DNA of 64,000 nt from positions 1 through 64,000 of the forward strand of contig CAZLWV010000012.1 of the NCBI GenBank assembly GCA_964563135.1, given 5' to 3'. The notes below the pieces were generated by a model. That model saw only the letters and a program-made list of their open reading frames with translations. It did no database searches and was not told where the DNA came from. The DNA comes from JAAYAY01 sp964563135. GTDB lineage: Bacteria; Planctomycetota; Planctomycetia; Pirellulales; Thermoguttaceae. Shown one piece after another: positions 1 through 8,594 of this stretch. Numbering within the stretch: the first letter of the stretch is position 1; the number at the start of each line of letters is the position of its first letter. The position numbers were made by a program, and so were the translations under genes.

Positions 1-822
1 GTGGGATGAGTAGCGGGGAGGTGAATGGTCCATGGCGGTCGCAGAACAGGACTGCTGCCCATCCGGAGAGGGCAGGTCTGTGAAAGTGTTTGCGTCTGAA
101 TTGTTGTCGGGTGACCACACGGGGCGCAGAACCTTACACCGGCGATTTTCTGAGAGACATCATCGAATCCTCGTTGGAAAATATCACCAGCACGTTCGCT
201 ACGCGAAGTGGAAGGGACTAGCCCTGGCGCGCGTCCAGGTCGGCCTGGCCATCGTGATGATCAATACCCTCACGTGGCACAAGATTATCCACAACCGACT
301 TGAACCGATGCCCATGACACCTGCCGTCTGATTTGGCCACTTTTACCCCAGTGGCCGCGCCTCGCCGCCGCTGCGTTTCGCCGGGCTCCCTCTAAAGTTG
401 ACCCCAATCCCGCCCCAGTCCCACCAGTGGCATTCTGAAACACGCCACCTCGCCCCGCTCGTGCCACCCGCCCCTGGCGCGAGCGGCGGTTGGATCGCTG
501 CTGCCGGGTAGAGTGCGGTTCTTCAGCCCGGGGACGTGCGCCCCATTGGCGGTTGCCTGCAGGCGGTAGATGGACGAGAATGGGCCCGTGGGAGGAGTGG
601 CGGCCGAACTGAGCCTGCAGCACCAACGGCGGGATGCGAGCGGCAACCGGGGAGCCGGCGTGCCGAGGTGTTGAAGCGGATGGCGGAAGAAGACTTCCTG
701 TGGCGGCGGCACCGAGGTATTCTGAACTGTCCTGGTTTCTTGGCGTGCGAAGCGAGGGGATCAGGGCAATCGAGGAAATCGATCGTAAGGCGGCGAGGGA
801 GACGTTTTGGGAGGAGGATTCC
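1..822. other. Non-coding or decayed region before first gene
   Basis: I see no convincing intact gene here. A plus-strand reading frame at 32-331 ends in a segment (about 160-331) reading HVRYAKWKGLALARV followed by a hydrophobic stretch. That resembles the C-terminal tail of DDE transposases (R-Y-x-G-L-A-x-V then a hydrophobic segment ending in N), so a transposase remnant is possible but not established. Bases 332-822 hold only GC-rich overlapping frames that look like shadows. The ribosome-binding site of the next gene is at 811-817. Confidence 0.4.
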
Positions 823-2853
823 ATGATTGAGCGGTCGCGTCCCATGGGGCGCTTGGGTCAGTTGCGTGTTTGGGGCAGGTTTTGCGGGCCTTCCAGAGCG
901 TTTGGGCATGTTCTGCTTCTTGTGGCTGCAGTTTCCCCTTTCGCGGCCTGGGGGCAGCAGAGTGAAACGGGCGCAAGAAGTCCCTACGGTGTGTATGCGG
1001 ACATCATGAAAGGGCAGGAAAACGCCTTCGTCCCGAAGAATCTGGATCTCATGCGCCAGGCGGACCTGGCGTGGGTGCGCTGCGACTTCTACTGGGACAC
1101 GGTGGAGAATCCGCAGGGAACGTGGCACTTTGACCACCTGGAAAAGGTGCTGGACCAGACCGAGGCGCGGGGCTTGAATCTGCTGGTGATCCTCGGCTAC
1201 ACGGTGCCCTGGGCACGCCCGGTTTGCGACCATCCGGAACCCTGGCTCGAGTATGTGCGCCGAACCGTCCTGCACTTCAAGGACCGCATCAAGTACTGGG
1301 AAATCTGGAATGAACAGAACCTGAAGAGTTTCTGGGTGGCCGATCCGGACCCGAAGGCTTACGCGCAGTTCCTCAAAATCACCTATGAAACGATCAAAGC
1401 GATAGATCCGGAGGCGGTTGTCGTTTACGGCGGATTGGCGGGGGCTGCGTTCGACTACTGCCAGCAAACGCTTCAGGCGGGCGCAGGGCAGTACTTCGAC
1501 GTGATGAACATTCACCCCTATCGCGGCGGGTTGACCAGCGTGCAGGAGATCCGCAGGTTTCTGAGCGACATTCAGCGGTTTCACGACCTGACGGTGAAAT
1601 ACTGCGGCGAGGACAAACCGCTCTGGATCACCGAAATGGGCTGGTCCACGCCTCCTGGGCTGGGCCGGTATTCGGGCCTGCTCATCGATGCCGCGCTGGC
1701 GAGACTCTTTCCGGGGGGCGTGCCGGGCAAGATCGCCGTCGTTTGCGACCCTTCTTACCCGCCGTCCGGCTGCCTGAATACGGAGGTTTGGCGCAAGGTC
1801 GTCAAGACCGGTGCGGAACTCGAGGCCGTGCGAATCGCGGACCTGAAGACGCTTGATCCGGCCGAATTCTGCGTCCTGATTCTGCCGCCGAGCGAGTCGT
1901 TTCCGACGGACGCGCAGGACGAAATCCGCGCCTACGTCCGAGACGGCGGCACGCTCGCCGCCCTGGGCGGGATCCCGTTCTACTACCGGATGACGGTGGG
2001 GCCGGACGGCATCTGGACCGCTGGCGACGACCATTCGGCTACAGGCCTGGCGCTGGCAGAGACGTTCCGCGTGCATTGGTACGCCTGGTGGACGCAGGAA
2101 GGCACGCCGCGCCGGCCCCAATCCGCCGTCGCGCCCGGCCTGGAAACGCTGCTGAAGGACTACCCGGCCGGGAAGCTGACGGGGCAGGCGTTTTTCTCGG
2201 AGAAACTCCTCCAAGAGGGAGACTCGCTGGAACCGCTGCTCGTTTACGCGGAGGATTCAAGCCAGGCGATCGCCGGCATCTATCGTTTCCGCAGCGACTG
2301 GAAAGGGAACATCATCGTGAATACCATCGAGGACTCGCTGGGCGGCTCCAACCGCACGCCCGAGCCGAATCAGGGCATTTACCTCAGTCAGGCGATTCTT
2401 CTGGCGGTTTCTTTCGGGGTGGAGCGGTTCTTCCCCTACGAATTCCAGGCCGTCGAGCGCGACCAAGTGGACCCGGAACAGCATTTTGGAATCGTTCACG
2501 CCGACCTGGCGCCGAAGCCCGGCTACCTGGCCTACCGGGCCCTGACGAAAGCGCGTCCTGCGGGATCGGTGAATCTGCCCGGCGAGTTGTTTCTGGCGGA
2601 CGGGAGACTCTGCATGATTTCGTGGGAACGACCCGACGGCCAGACCGCCTGCGCCGTCTGGTCGCCCGACGGCCCGGTGACGAAGAGTGTCAGGATCTCC
2701 GGCGAGCTTACCGACGCTTTTGACTGCCACGGCTCCCAGGTGGAAGTCTGCGACCGAATGACCTTCAGCCAGAGGATTACGTATTTCATTTTCAAAAGCG
2801 CTGCAGACGGCAGAGAACCGAAATTGGAGCTGGCGGGTGGCCCAGGTTCTTGA
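823..2853 (+). CDS. Secreted clan GH-A glycoside hydrolase (GH39/GH5-like)
   Basis: A 676-residue exported polysaccharide-degrading enzyme. The start is ATG 823, 6 bases after GGGAGGAGG; the frame stays open upstream but without a better start. Residues 25-45 form a signal peptide ending AAWGQ. A TIM barrel follows (about 55-330). W-E-I-W-N-E (E164) fits the general acid/base and W-I-T-E-M-G-W (E271) the nucleophile, the arrangement of clan GH-A retaining enzymes. Residues about 340-450 (CVLILPPSESF, then YVRDGGTLAALGG) resemble the glutamine-amidotransferase-like domain found after some GH barrels. Substrate cannot be read from sequence; the neighbouring esterase and GH43 remnant suggest hemicellulose. 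The last six codons and the stop lie inside a 22 bp dispersed repeat (2833-2854), so the true C-terminus may have been replaced. Confidence 0.85.
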   Translation: MIERSRPMGRLGQLRVWGRFCGPSRAFGHVLLLVAAVSPFAAWGQQSETGARSPYGVYADIMKGQENAFVPKNLDLMRQADLAWVRCDFYWDTVENPQGTWHFDHLEKVLDQTEARGLNLLVILGYTVPWARPVCDHPEPWLEYVRRTVLHFKDRIKYWEIWNEQNLKSFWVADPDPKAYAQFLKITYETIKAIDPEAVVVYGGLAGAAFDYCQQTLQAGAGQYFDVMNIHPYRGGLTSVQEIRRFLSDIQRFHDLTVKYCGEDKPLWITEMGWSTPPGLGRYSGLLIDAALARLFPGGVPGKIAVVCDPSYPPSGCLNTEVWRKVVKTGAELEAVRIADLKTLDPAEFCVLILPPSESFPTDAQDEIRAYVRDGGTLAALGGIPFYYRMTVGPDGIWTAGDDHSATGLALAETFRVHWYAWWTQEGTPRRPQSAVAPGLETLLKDYPAGKLTGQAFFSEKLLQEGDSLEPLLVYAEDSSQAIAGIYRFRSDWKGNIIVNTIEDSLGGSNRTPEPNQGIYLSQAILLAVSFGVERFFPYEFQAVERDQVDPEQHFGIVHADLAPKPGYLAYRALTKARPAGSVNLPGELFLADGRLCMISWERPDGQTACAVWSPDGPVTKSVRISGELTDAFDCHGSQVEVCDRMTFSQRITYFIFKSAADGREPKLELAGGPGS

Positions 2854-2854
2854 A
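2833..2854 (+). repeat. 22 bp direct repeat, copy 1 (contains GH stop codon)
   Basis: GCGGGTGGCCCAGGTTCTTG followed by AA recurs at 4281-4302 with one mismatch (21/22). Both copies resemble one half of a hairpin of the form CAGGTTC-TT-GAACCTG. Copy 1 provides the last codons and TGA of the upstream glycoside hydrolase. Confidence 0.7.
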
Positions 2855-3514
2855 TCTGAGCGAGACGCGTCTCAGGAGGTTGTGTTCTTGGCCCGGAGTG
2901 GCCAGAGTACACCCATGTCCAACCGCCGCCGGATCATCGATGACCGATTGTATCCCCACTTCGCTGCCTTCTAATCCGGACCATCTCTTGGATCAGCGGT
3001 ATGGCGGCCGCTCGGGGAAGCAGCAAGATAGGACTGGTTAGAAATGAATAGCAGTCGATACGAACCGGACTTCGGATTGCGGCCCCTATTCCCAAGCTGA
3101 CGAATACCAGATTGACCTTCTCCTTGAAAACGGGCGTGTTGTTGGCATCATTCAGGAACAGGCGGCGAGCGGACAATACGCTGCGAATCTTGCCCCAGAC
3201 GAACTCTGGCAATCGTGAGCACAAATCGACTATACTGAGCGTGCGGTGTTTTGTCTGGCGGTGGAACGTGCCCTTCAGGGGCAGCAAAAGCGAGAAGGCT
3301 GCCCCGAGCAAGCCTTGACGGCAGCGGTATTGGCTGCCGAGTACCGGCCGCGCAGTCCGCCACGGGGGTCAACGAGCGTGGCATTTTCGCCACCCGCTGG
3401 ATGGGCCTTTCCTCCACCAACCGGGACCGGAGAATCGGCAGAGATTTCGTGAGGGGGCAGCACGCCAATCCCGGCGCTTTATAAAGGCCGACACCATCTT
3501 TCAAGGAGCGAAGT
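2855..3514. other. Intergenic region with gene debris
   Basis: No intact gene is visible. The recognisable content is a short esterase fragment on the minus strand (separate entry, 3075-3170). The rest shows only short overlapping frames. A ribosome-binding site for the following gene (AAGGAGCG) sits at the right end. Confidence 0.6.
3075..3170 (-). pseudogene. Fragment of an esterase-like gene
   Basis: The minus strand encodes LNDANNTPVFKEKVNLVFVS, a clear match to residues about 592-611 (LDDVNNTPGFKEQVKLVFVS) of the intact esterase at 5746-7764. The two DNA segments (about 3099-3165 and 5932-5998) are alignable base by base in the same orientation. No catalytic motif or start remains around the fragment. 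It is a relic of a second esterase copy, from tandem duplication followed by deletion, or from a recombination event. Confidence 0.75.
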
Positions 3515-4042
3515 ATGAGTATCAGAGAAATGGCGATGGGTACAGTGCTCTGCTACATCATGGCGTTCGCTACAGTTACGTGCGTATGGGCAGGCACGGA
3601 GCAAGAGGAGCATCCTGTTGCGAGAAAGAGCCTCTATTATATGGATATGCCTAATGGGTTAGAGTTTAGTATTCGTACATTAGCACTACAGTCCTATGAG
3701 AAACCACAAACGCTTGAAGTACAGGCTATGCTGACTCGCGGTGGGGACTTGCTGAAGACGCAGTGGATTATCAACAACATCACGACGGCGGATTTCCCGT
3801 GGAAGATCCCGCAATACTATGCAGTGGTTAAAGTGATGGAGGATCGGATCTTCGTGTTTTTCACCTGGAATGGTCAATACTGCTTGATCGCCAAGGAAGA
3901 CGGGGCAATACTCGAGCGCGGCAAGGGAGATGACGTGCTTAAACAGTATGATCAACTTGTGTTGCTGAAACTCATCTCAACCTCGACCTTCGAAAGGGTG
4001 GAAAGACCGGAGAACGAAGGACAGATAACGGGACATCACTGA
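3515..4042 (+). CDS. Small exported protein of unknown function
   Basis: 175 residues, start ATG 3515 behind AAGGAGCG. Residues 1-26 form a signal peptide (hydrophobic core, cleavage near VWAG-TE). The mature part has no motif I recognise; it looks like a small beta-rich protein (YYAVVKVMEDRIFVFFTW). Base composition is clearly lower in GC than the neighbours and codon use differs (many A/T-ending codons), which fits recent acquisition, as does the surrounding debris of intron and truncated genes. It stands alone, with spacers on both sides. Confidence 0.7.
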   Translation: MSIREMAMGTVLCYIMAFATVTCVWAGTEQEEHPVARKSLYYMDMPNGLEFSIRTLALQSYEKPQTLEVQAMLTRGGDLLKTQWIINNITTADFPWKIPQYYAVVKVMEDRIFVFFTWNGQYCLIAKEDGAILERGKGDDVLKQYDQLVLLKLISTSTFERVERPENEGQITGHH

Positions 4043-4152
4043 TTTGCGACGGGCAGACGAAGAAGAACGAACTGCCGAGTGATGACTGATGGTTGCGTTC
4101 GCTGGACAACTCGACGCCGAAGGGAACTTGAGCGAGTCACGCTCCCGCGGCG

Positions 4153-4231
4153 TGACAGGGGCAGGAGCGGCCGATTGGTTTCCGTGGCCCCTTCCTCCGA
4201 ACCGTACGTGCGGTTTTGCCGCATACGGCTC
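4153..4231 (-). ncRNA. Group II intron 3' remnant (domains V and VI)
   Basis: On the minus strand, 4231-4199 reads GAGCCGTATGCGG, a short A-rich loop, then CCGCACGTACGGTTC. It folds as an 8 bp stem carrying the catalytic AGC triad, a two-base CG bulge on the 3' side and a 5 bp upper stem. This is the diagnostic shape of group II intron domain V. It is 33 nt rather than the usual 34; the loop seems to have lost one base. A domain-VI-like stem follows (GGGGC 4191-4187 with GCCCC 4162-4158), and the intron end would be near 4153-4156. No reverse-transcriptase gene or domains I-IV are visible upstream, so this is a truncated, inactive copy. Confidence 0.75.
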
Positions 4232-4280
4232 TCCAGTGAGCAGTTGCGTGTGGATTGGAGGGAAACGGACGTGGGACACC

Positions 4281-4302
4281 GCGGGTGGGCCAGGTTCTTG
4301 AA
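4281..4302 (+). repeat. 22 bp direct repeat, copy 2
   Basis: Matches 2833-2854 at 21 of 22 positions, in the same orientation, 1.45 kb away. The two copies bracket the esterase fragment, the low-GC secreted protein and the intron remnant. Confidence 0.7.
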
Positions 4303-4350
4303 GTGAGGGGGGACGAACCGGGTGCCAGCGCGCGACAGATAGCGTGTTTC

Positions 4351-4460
4351 GCCCTTTCAGGGCTGGAGAAGAATCGGACTGTGCACCCAGGGCGGCGGCA
4401 AGGCTCGCGGAACTCGCCTTGCCTCTGCCCTGGGCTGGTATGTTTTTGCCCCTTCGGGGC
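4351..4460. repeat. Triple-hairpin palindromic element
   Basis: Three nested or adjacent hairpins in 110 bp. A small one is at 4351-4363 (GCCCT-TTC-AGGGC). A long one has CCCAGGGC 4386-4393 pairing with GCCCTGGG 4427-4434 and GGCAAGGC 4397-4404 with GCCTTGCC 4416-4423. A second small one is at 4448-4460 (GCCCC-TTC-GGGGC). The symmetric small-large-small layout is typical of REP-like mobile palindromes rather than a terminator; no T-run follows. Confidence 0.7.
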
Positions 4461-4515
4461 AGGAGGACGATCGCGCCGAGGATGTGGACGACAGCAGGCC
4501 CTGCTCTGTCTGGAG

Positions 4516-5667
4516 TCAGCGGATGCCGGGCTGCGGACAGGCTTTCCAATGGCAACACTCGCCGCCCTTGCGAGCCGGGTCGGGACCAGTGGCGGTGGCG
4601 GTCAATGGGCCCGCGGTGTTGGGCTTTGCGACGAGATAGCGGTGATTGGTGAGCGACATGAACATCGTGTCGCCGCGCATCAGGTTGATCCACTGGAAGG
4701 TCTCGGCGTCGCCGGGCTGAGCGTTGCCGAGACTCTTGAGGGTGACGCGGTCGGGGCCTGCAACCGAAACAAACTCTCCATGCCCGGCCTTCAACGCCAC
4801 ACGTCCCCAACCCAGGTCAATGACCTGGAACTCCGCGCCAGGCGGGATGTCGTCACCGGCCGGTAGATTGACCAACCTCGACGCTTCGAAGTCGGCGGCC
4901 ACCAGGCTGCCGTCGGCGCCGCTGGTCAGGACGATGGTCTTGCCCAGGGGGATCTCGCGTTCGAGGCCTCTCGCCCGGGGCTCGGCCACCGTGTAGTTGT
5001 CGAAGTCGACATAACCGCCCGGTTGGCTGGACGTGTTGTAGTGGAACAGCGCGGGACGTACGCCCTGGAACGTCGTCAACTGGAACGTCATCGTGAAGAA
5101 ATCGCCGAGTGGCGTGAACTTCCCGCCATCGGCGCTCCAACTGAAGACGGCCTGGTCAGTGTCGAAGTTGCACTCCACTCGCAGCCAGAGATGGCTGGGC
5201 GGGGTGGTTGGGCTGACCACCGGCTCGCCGGCCGACACAGGGCCGGGCCGTCGGGAGCCGAATCGGCTGCCACGGCTGGGGCTGTTGACCATCTGCAGCG
5301 CAGCCCCCTCGGCCGACTTCACCACGCCGATCCAAGCGTAGGGCGAACTGAGGAGTGCCAGCCCCGCTGTGTCTCCCGCAACCATGCCCGACGTATCGAA
5401 CTGAACGGTCACGATCGACTCAGGGCCGGGCGGCCGCTGGCAAAGGCTGTTGCGGGCCGAGTAGAAATCGGCGGCAGGCAGCGAATGGAGACGCAGCACG
5501 CCGGGCTAGAACAGGGGATTGGAGTAGGTTCCGTTGCCATTGTCGGCGGTCCAGTGCTTCGCCGCCGCGGGAGGAGAGCCGGGGCTATCCGGCGCAGCGA
5601 CTGCGAAAGCGCCGACGCTTGCCACGACCAGGCCCAGACAGCCCAGAAAGATTCCAGATCGTCGCAT
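4516..5667 (-). pseudogene. GH43-type xylosidase with catalytic domain deleted
   Basis: Start ATG 5667. Residues 1-25 are a signal peptide, then HWTADNGNGTYSNPLF, the usual beginning of a planctomycete GH43 beta-xylosidase, then a TAG at 5508-5506. In the same frame directly after the stop comes the family's C-terminal part: a GH43 C-terminal beta-sandwich (about 5495-4990; VTVQFDTSGMVAGDTAGLAL, and WLRVECNFDTDQ) and a fascin-like trefoil domain (about 4960-4530). The five-bladed catalytic propeller, normally about 300 residues, is missing between NPLF and PGVLRLHS. The deletion keeps frame and creates the stop at the junction. No hydrolase activity is expected. The junction could be a real deletion or an assembly collapse. 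Confidence 0.8.
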
Positions 5668-5745
5668 GGCATTGCTCCTCAGGCCAAGGCGCTGCTTCTC
5701 GCCTCAGCACGCTCGAGAACGCGCCGCTCACTCGGGGCTCCGCCC

Positions 5746-7764
5746 TCAGTTGCGGAACAGCAGCGGCGCCAGTTCGCGCAAGCTTCGCCGCCAAGACTGA
5801 AACTCGTGGGCCGTATCCTGGGAGACATAGAATACGCTGTTGATGCCGGCTTGCTTCAGCGCGTCGGCGTTTGCCCGTGGATCGCCGCCGCGACCGCCTC
5901 GTCCGCCGCCCAGTTCGCGGCTGCCGGCGCTGACGAATACCAGCTTGACCTGCTCCTTGAAACCGGGCGTGTTGTTGACGTCATCCAGGGAGATGCTCCC
6001 GCCGCTGAACAGTCCGATGTGAGAGAACTTGTCGAGGTTGGCCAGGGTGATCTGCTTGGTTTCCATTCCGCCCATGGAGAGGCCGGCCATGGCGCGATGG
6101 GGCTGATCGGCGAGGGTGCGGAAGTTGGCATCGATGTACGGGATCAATTCGTCGACGAGAACCGTCTGGAATGGACCGATCTGGAAACTTGCGAGGCCGC
6201 CGAAGCGGACTTCGTTGGTCATGCCGTAGGTCATCACGATGAGGAAGGGCTTGATCTTGCCTTCGGCAATCAGGTTGTCCATGATCAGGTTGGCCCGGCC
6301 CTGGTTGCTCCAGGCGGTTTCATCCTCGCCCCGGCCGTGCTGCAGGTAGAGCACCGGATAACGCCTGTCCAGGTTTTTGTCGTATTCGGGTGGCGTGTAG
6401 ACAAAGGCTCGGCGTTGCGTGCTGGTGCTGCTGGAGGGGAAGAGAATCTGCTGCACCCGGCCGTGGGGGACGTTTTTCAGCGCGTAGAATTCCTGGTCGT
6501 GGGCTGGGATTTCGACCCCGCTTTCCAAACGAGTATAACCGTAGAAGTTCAAGCTGCCGGGATCGTTGAATACTCCCTCATCAATCGTGAGATGGTAGTA
6601 GTGGAATCCTTCATCCAATGGCGGCGACACGCCCATCCAGGCGCCGTCTTCACCCTTGGTGAGCCGGGTTCCGCGAAAGCTCACGCCCACGCTCTGGGCC
6701 TGGGGCGCAACGATGCGAAATCGAACGCGGCGTTCGGAGTTGACCTGGGGATACTGTTGGCCGGGCTGATTGAGTGACGAGGGCTGGAAATCCTCGACCA
6801 CCGGCGCGGCCGCAGGACCTGCATCGACCGGCGCGGCGTTTGCGGCGGTCTCAGGAAGAGACTGCGTGCGGAAGATACGCTGCGCGAAGTGGTAGAGGCT
6901 GTTTTTCCAGTGCGCAGGGTCGTGGGCGTTGTTGTCGACATGCCAGATGTGCGGCACGCTGTTGTCGCGGAGATAGGCATGCACGCCCTGGCTGATCCGT
7001 ATCAGGCCGTCCTGCTTGCCGCAGGAGAGCCAGAGGAGTTTGAGCCTGGCCTTGGCGCCGGCGGGGTCGGGCACCAGTTCGTTGGCCGGCCTGGTGTTGG
7101 GGGCGGAGGAGAAGCCGCCCACCCAGGCAAAAGTGTCCAGGTGCGCCAGTCCAAAGTTGAGGGCCTGTCCGCCACCCATGGACAGCCCGGCGATCGCACG
7201 GTGCTGGCGGTCTGCGTCAGCGGAGTAGCGCGACTCGATCGTCGGGATAACACTTTCGAGCAGATCCTGCTCGAAGGCGGCAAACGCGGGTGCCGATTCG
7301 AAGACGTTGCCTTCGGCGCGATCGTTTTTCTGGGCCCGGCCGTTGGGCATGACGATGATCATGGGCACGGCCTTCCCCTCGGCAATCAGGTTGTCGAGCA
7401 GGACGTTCGGCGCGGCGAAGCGCTGCCACTCCGTCTCGTCGCCGCCGATGCCGTGCAGGAGATAGAGCACCGGGTACTTGTTGTCTTTCGAGTAACTGGG
7501 TGGTGTGTAAACCTGCATCTTGCGCGTGGCCCCGACCGACTTCGACTCGTAAGTGACCATTTCCAGTTGGCCGTGGGGAATTCCTTCTCGCACGGCGTCA
7601 AAGCCGGCGGGCGGATCAGGAAAGGCCGGGACATCGTCCGGGTTCAGTTCGATCGGACCGCCGAACCCGCGTCTCCCCTGGGCAAGGCTTTCAGAAGCAG
7701 CCGCGGTGAGGACCAACAATCCGATCAGCAGAAGCGGCAGCGAGTGCTCCCATCGCATCATCAT
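5746..7764 (-). CDS. Secreted tandem-domain esterase (feruloyl/acetyl-xylan type)
   Basis: About 672 residues. The start is the first of three ATGs (7764), 7 bases after TAGGAG. Residues 1-29 form a signal peptide. Two alpha/beta-hydrolase domains of the esterase D (IroE/Fes, XynZ-like) type follow. Domain 1 (about 60-300) has G-L-S-M-G-G with S195 and a late His (NNAHDPAHW). An Ig-like/CBM48-type segment (about 340-400; RVRFRIVAPQAQSVGVSF) precedes domain 2 (about 435-671), with G-L-S-M-G-G (S563) and His in DTAHEFQSW. Such enzymes release feruloyl or acetyl groups from xylan. Both active sites look intact, which is unusual for a single chain. The nearby glycoside hydrolase and GH43 remnant support a hemicellulose role. 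Confidence 0.85.
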   Translation of the reverse strand: MMMRWEHSLPLLLIGLLVLTAAASESLAQGRRGFGGPIELNPDDVPAFPDPPAGFDAVREGIPHGQLEMVTYESKSVGATRKMQVYTPPSYSKDNKYPVLYLLHGIGGDETEWQRFAAPNVLLDNLIAEGKAVPMIIVMPNGRAQKNDRAEGNVFESAPAFAAFEQDLLESVIPTIESRYSADADRQHRAIAGLSMGGGQALNFGLAHLDTFAWVGGFSSAPNTRPANELVPDPAGAKARLKLLWLSCGKQDGLIRISQGVHAYLRDNSVPHIWHVDNNAHDPAHWKNSLYHFAQRIFRTQSLPETAANAAPVDAGPAAAPVVEDFQPSSLNQPGQQYPQVNSERRVRFRIVAPQAQSVGVSFRGTRLTKGEDGAWMGVSPPLDEGFHYYHLTIDEGVFNDPGSLNFYGYTRLESGVEIPAHDQEFYALKNVPHGRVQQILFPSSSTSTQRRAFVYTPPEYDKNLDRRYPVLYLQHGRGEDETAWSNQGRANLIMDNLIAEGKIKPFLIVMTYGMTNEVRFGGLASFQIGPFQTVLVDELIPYIDANFRTLADQPHRAMAGLSMGGMETKQITLANLDKFSHIGLFSGGSISLDDVNNTPGFKEQVKLVFVSAGSRELGGGRGGRGGDPRANADALKQAGINSVFYVSQDTAHEFQSWRRSLRELAPLLFRN

Positions 7765-8164
7765 AAGAATGCTCCTAAGGTCGGGCATGGGGCGAGGACG
7801 TATTGCGTGGACAGGATCAGGATGGTTTGTCCGTCAGTATGGAGACGCCGAGCCGGCCGGTCAACAGGAGGGCGAAGTGGGGCGGCGGATTGTCGGGACG
7901 TGTCTTCTTCCGCAGAAGGGAAGCGGGAAAACAGAGAGGGAGTCTTGGGTCAACGGCACCGGAAGCGCGATGTCGACATCCGTTGGCTGCGCGCCCACAG
8001 GTGAACGTTCACGGGATTGTCTGGCTTGCTCGAACGGGATCGCTCAGTGGCTTCATGCACGGCTGGAAACGGAACGGCGGTCTGCACACTGGCTCGTGGT
8101 ATCGGCGGAAAACCTCCCGTGGCTGAGCCACACCGGTTCAAGAACCGGTGCTACCCGCTGACGG
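7765..8164. other. Intergenic region, palindromes only
   Basis: Lies upstream of the esterase and downstream of the Rrf2 gene. I see no gene. It contains a perfect 12 bp palindrome GTGAACGTTCAC (8001-8012) about 240 bp upstream of the esterase start, and a hairpin at 8131-8150. Confidence 0.5.
8131..8150. repeat. Short hairpin after Rrf2 gene
   Basis: CACCGGTTC-AA-GAACCGGTG, a perfect 9 bp inverted repeat with a 2-base loop, 15 bp past the Rrf2 stop. There is no T-run, so it is not a classical terminator. The core GGTTCTTGAACC on the other strand resembles the full form of the half-palindrome in the 22 bp repeats at 2833 and 4281. Confidence 0.5.
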
Positions 8165-8587
8165 TCAACTCTGGCGGCAAAGGGGGACGAACCTGTTCGG
8201 CTCGGTGAGGATCTGGGCGACGGTGACCCGGGAGAACGCGTCTTCGATCGAGGCATAGGCCTCGTCCAACGCGCGGTGCAGCGCACACAGGCCCGTGTGC
8301 GATTTCAAACCGAGGGGACACTTGGCGATGCGCTGGATCGAACCGAAGGCGTTGATCACATCGATCAGCCGGATCTGCTCGGCCGAGCGGGTGAGCGAGT
8401 ATCCGCCGTTGGGACCCGGCTGGGAACGGACGATCCCCGCCTGCACCATCTGCTGGAGCACCCGATGCAGATACCGGCGCGGAATCCGCGTGGCCTCGGC
8501 CATGCTGTCGGCCGACTGGGCCGAGTCCGGATTCTGCGCCAGGCAGACGACAGCTCGAAGGGCATATTCGGCAGTCTTCTGCAGCAT
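8165..8587 (-). CDS. Rrf2-family regulator, NsrR-like
   Basis: 140 residues. A winged helix-turn-helix (about 1-80; SMAEATRIPRRYLHRVLQQM recognition region, GPNGGYSL wing) is followed by the cluster-binding loop of Rrf2 proteins. NsrR and IscR normally have three cysteines here; only C90 and C101 are present (A-K-C-P-L-G-L-K-S-H-T-G-L-C), with His/Ser between them, so cluster ligation may differ. The gene starts 7 bases after the NO-reductase stop, and its GAGGTGAT ribosome-binding site overlaps that stop, so the two are co-transcribed. Context makes it a nitric-oxide or iron-sulfur sensor of the norB operon and probably of the divergent ric gene. DNA target is inferred only. Confidence 0.85.
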   Translation of the reverse strand: MLQKTAEYALRAVVCLAQNPDSAQSADSMAEATRIPRRYLHRVLQQMVQAGIVRSQPGPNGGYSLTRSAEQIRLIDVINAFGSIQRIAKCPLGLKSHTGLCALHRALDEAYASIEDAFSRVTVAQILTEPNRFVPLCRQS

Positions 8588-8594
8588 ACTCTGA

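Larger units (their letters stand above)
4043..4515. other. Non-coding stretch with intron remnant and hairpin element
   Basis: No protein gene. It contains the 3' end of a group II intron (minus strand, about 4153-4231), the second copy of the 22 bp repeat (4281-4302) and a triple-hairpin palindromic element (4351-4460), each listed separately. Confidence 0.7.

Noticed and set aside
8131..8150. Intrinsic terminator for the rrf2/norB operon
   Set aside because: The hairpin has no T-run and a 2-base loop. I list it as a repeat instead.
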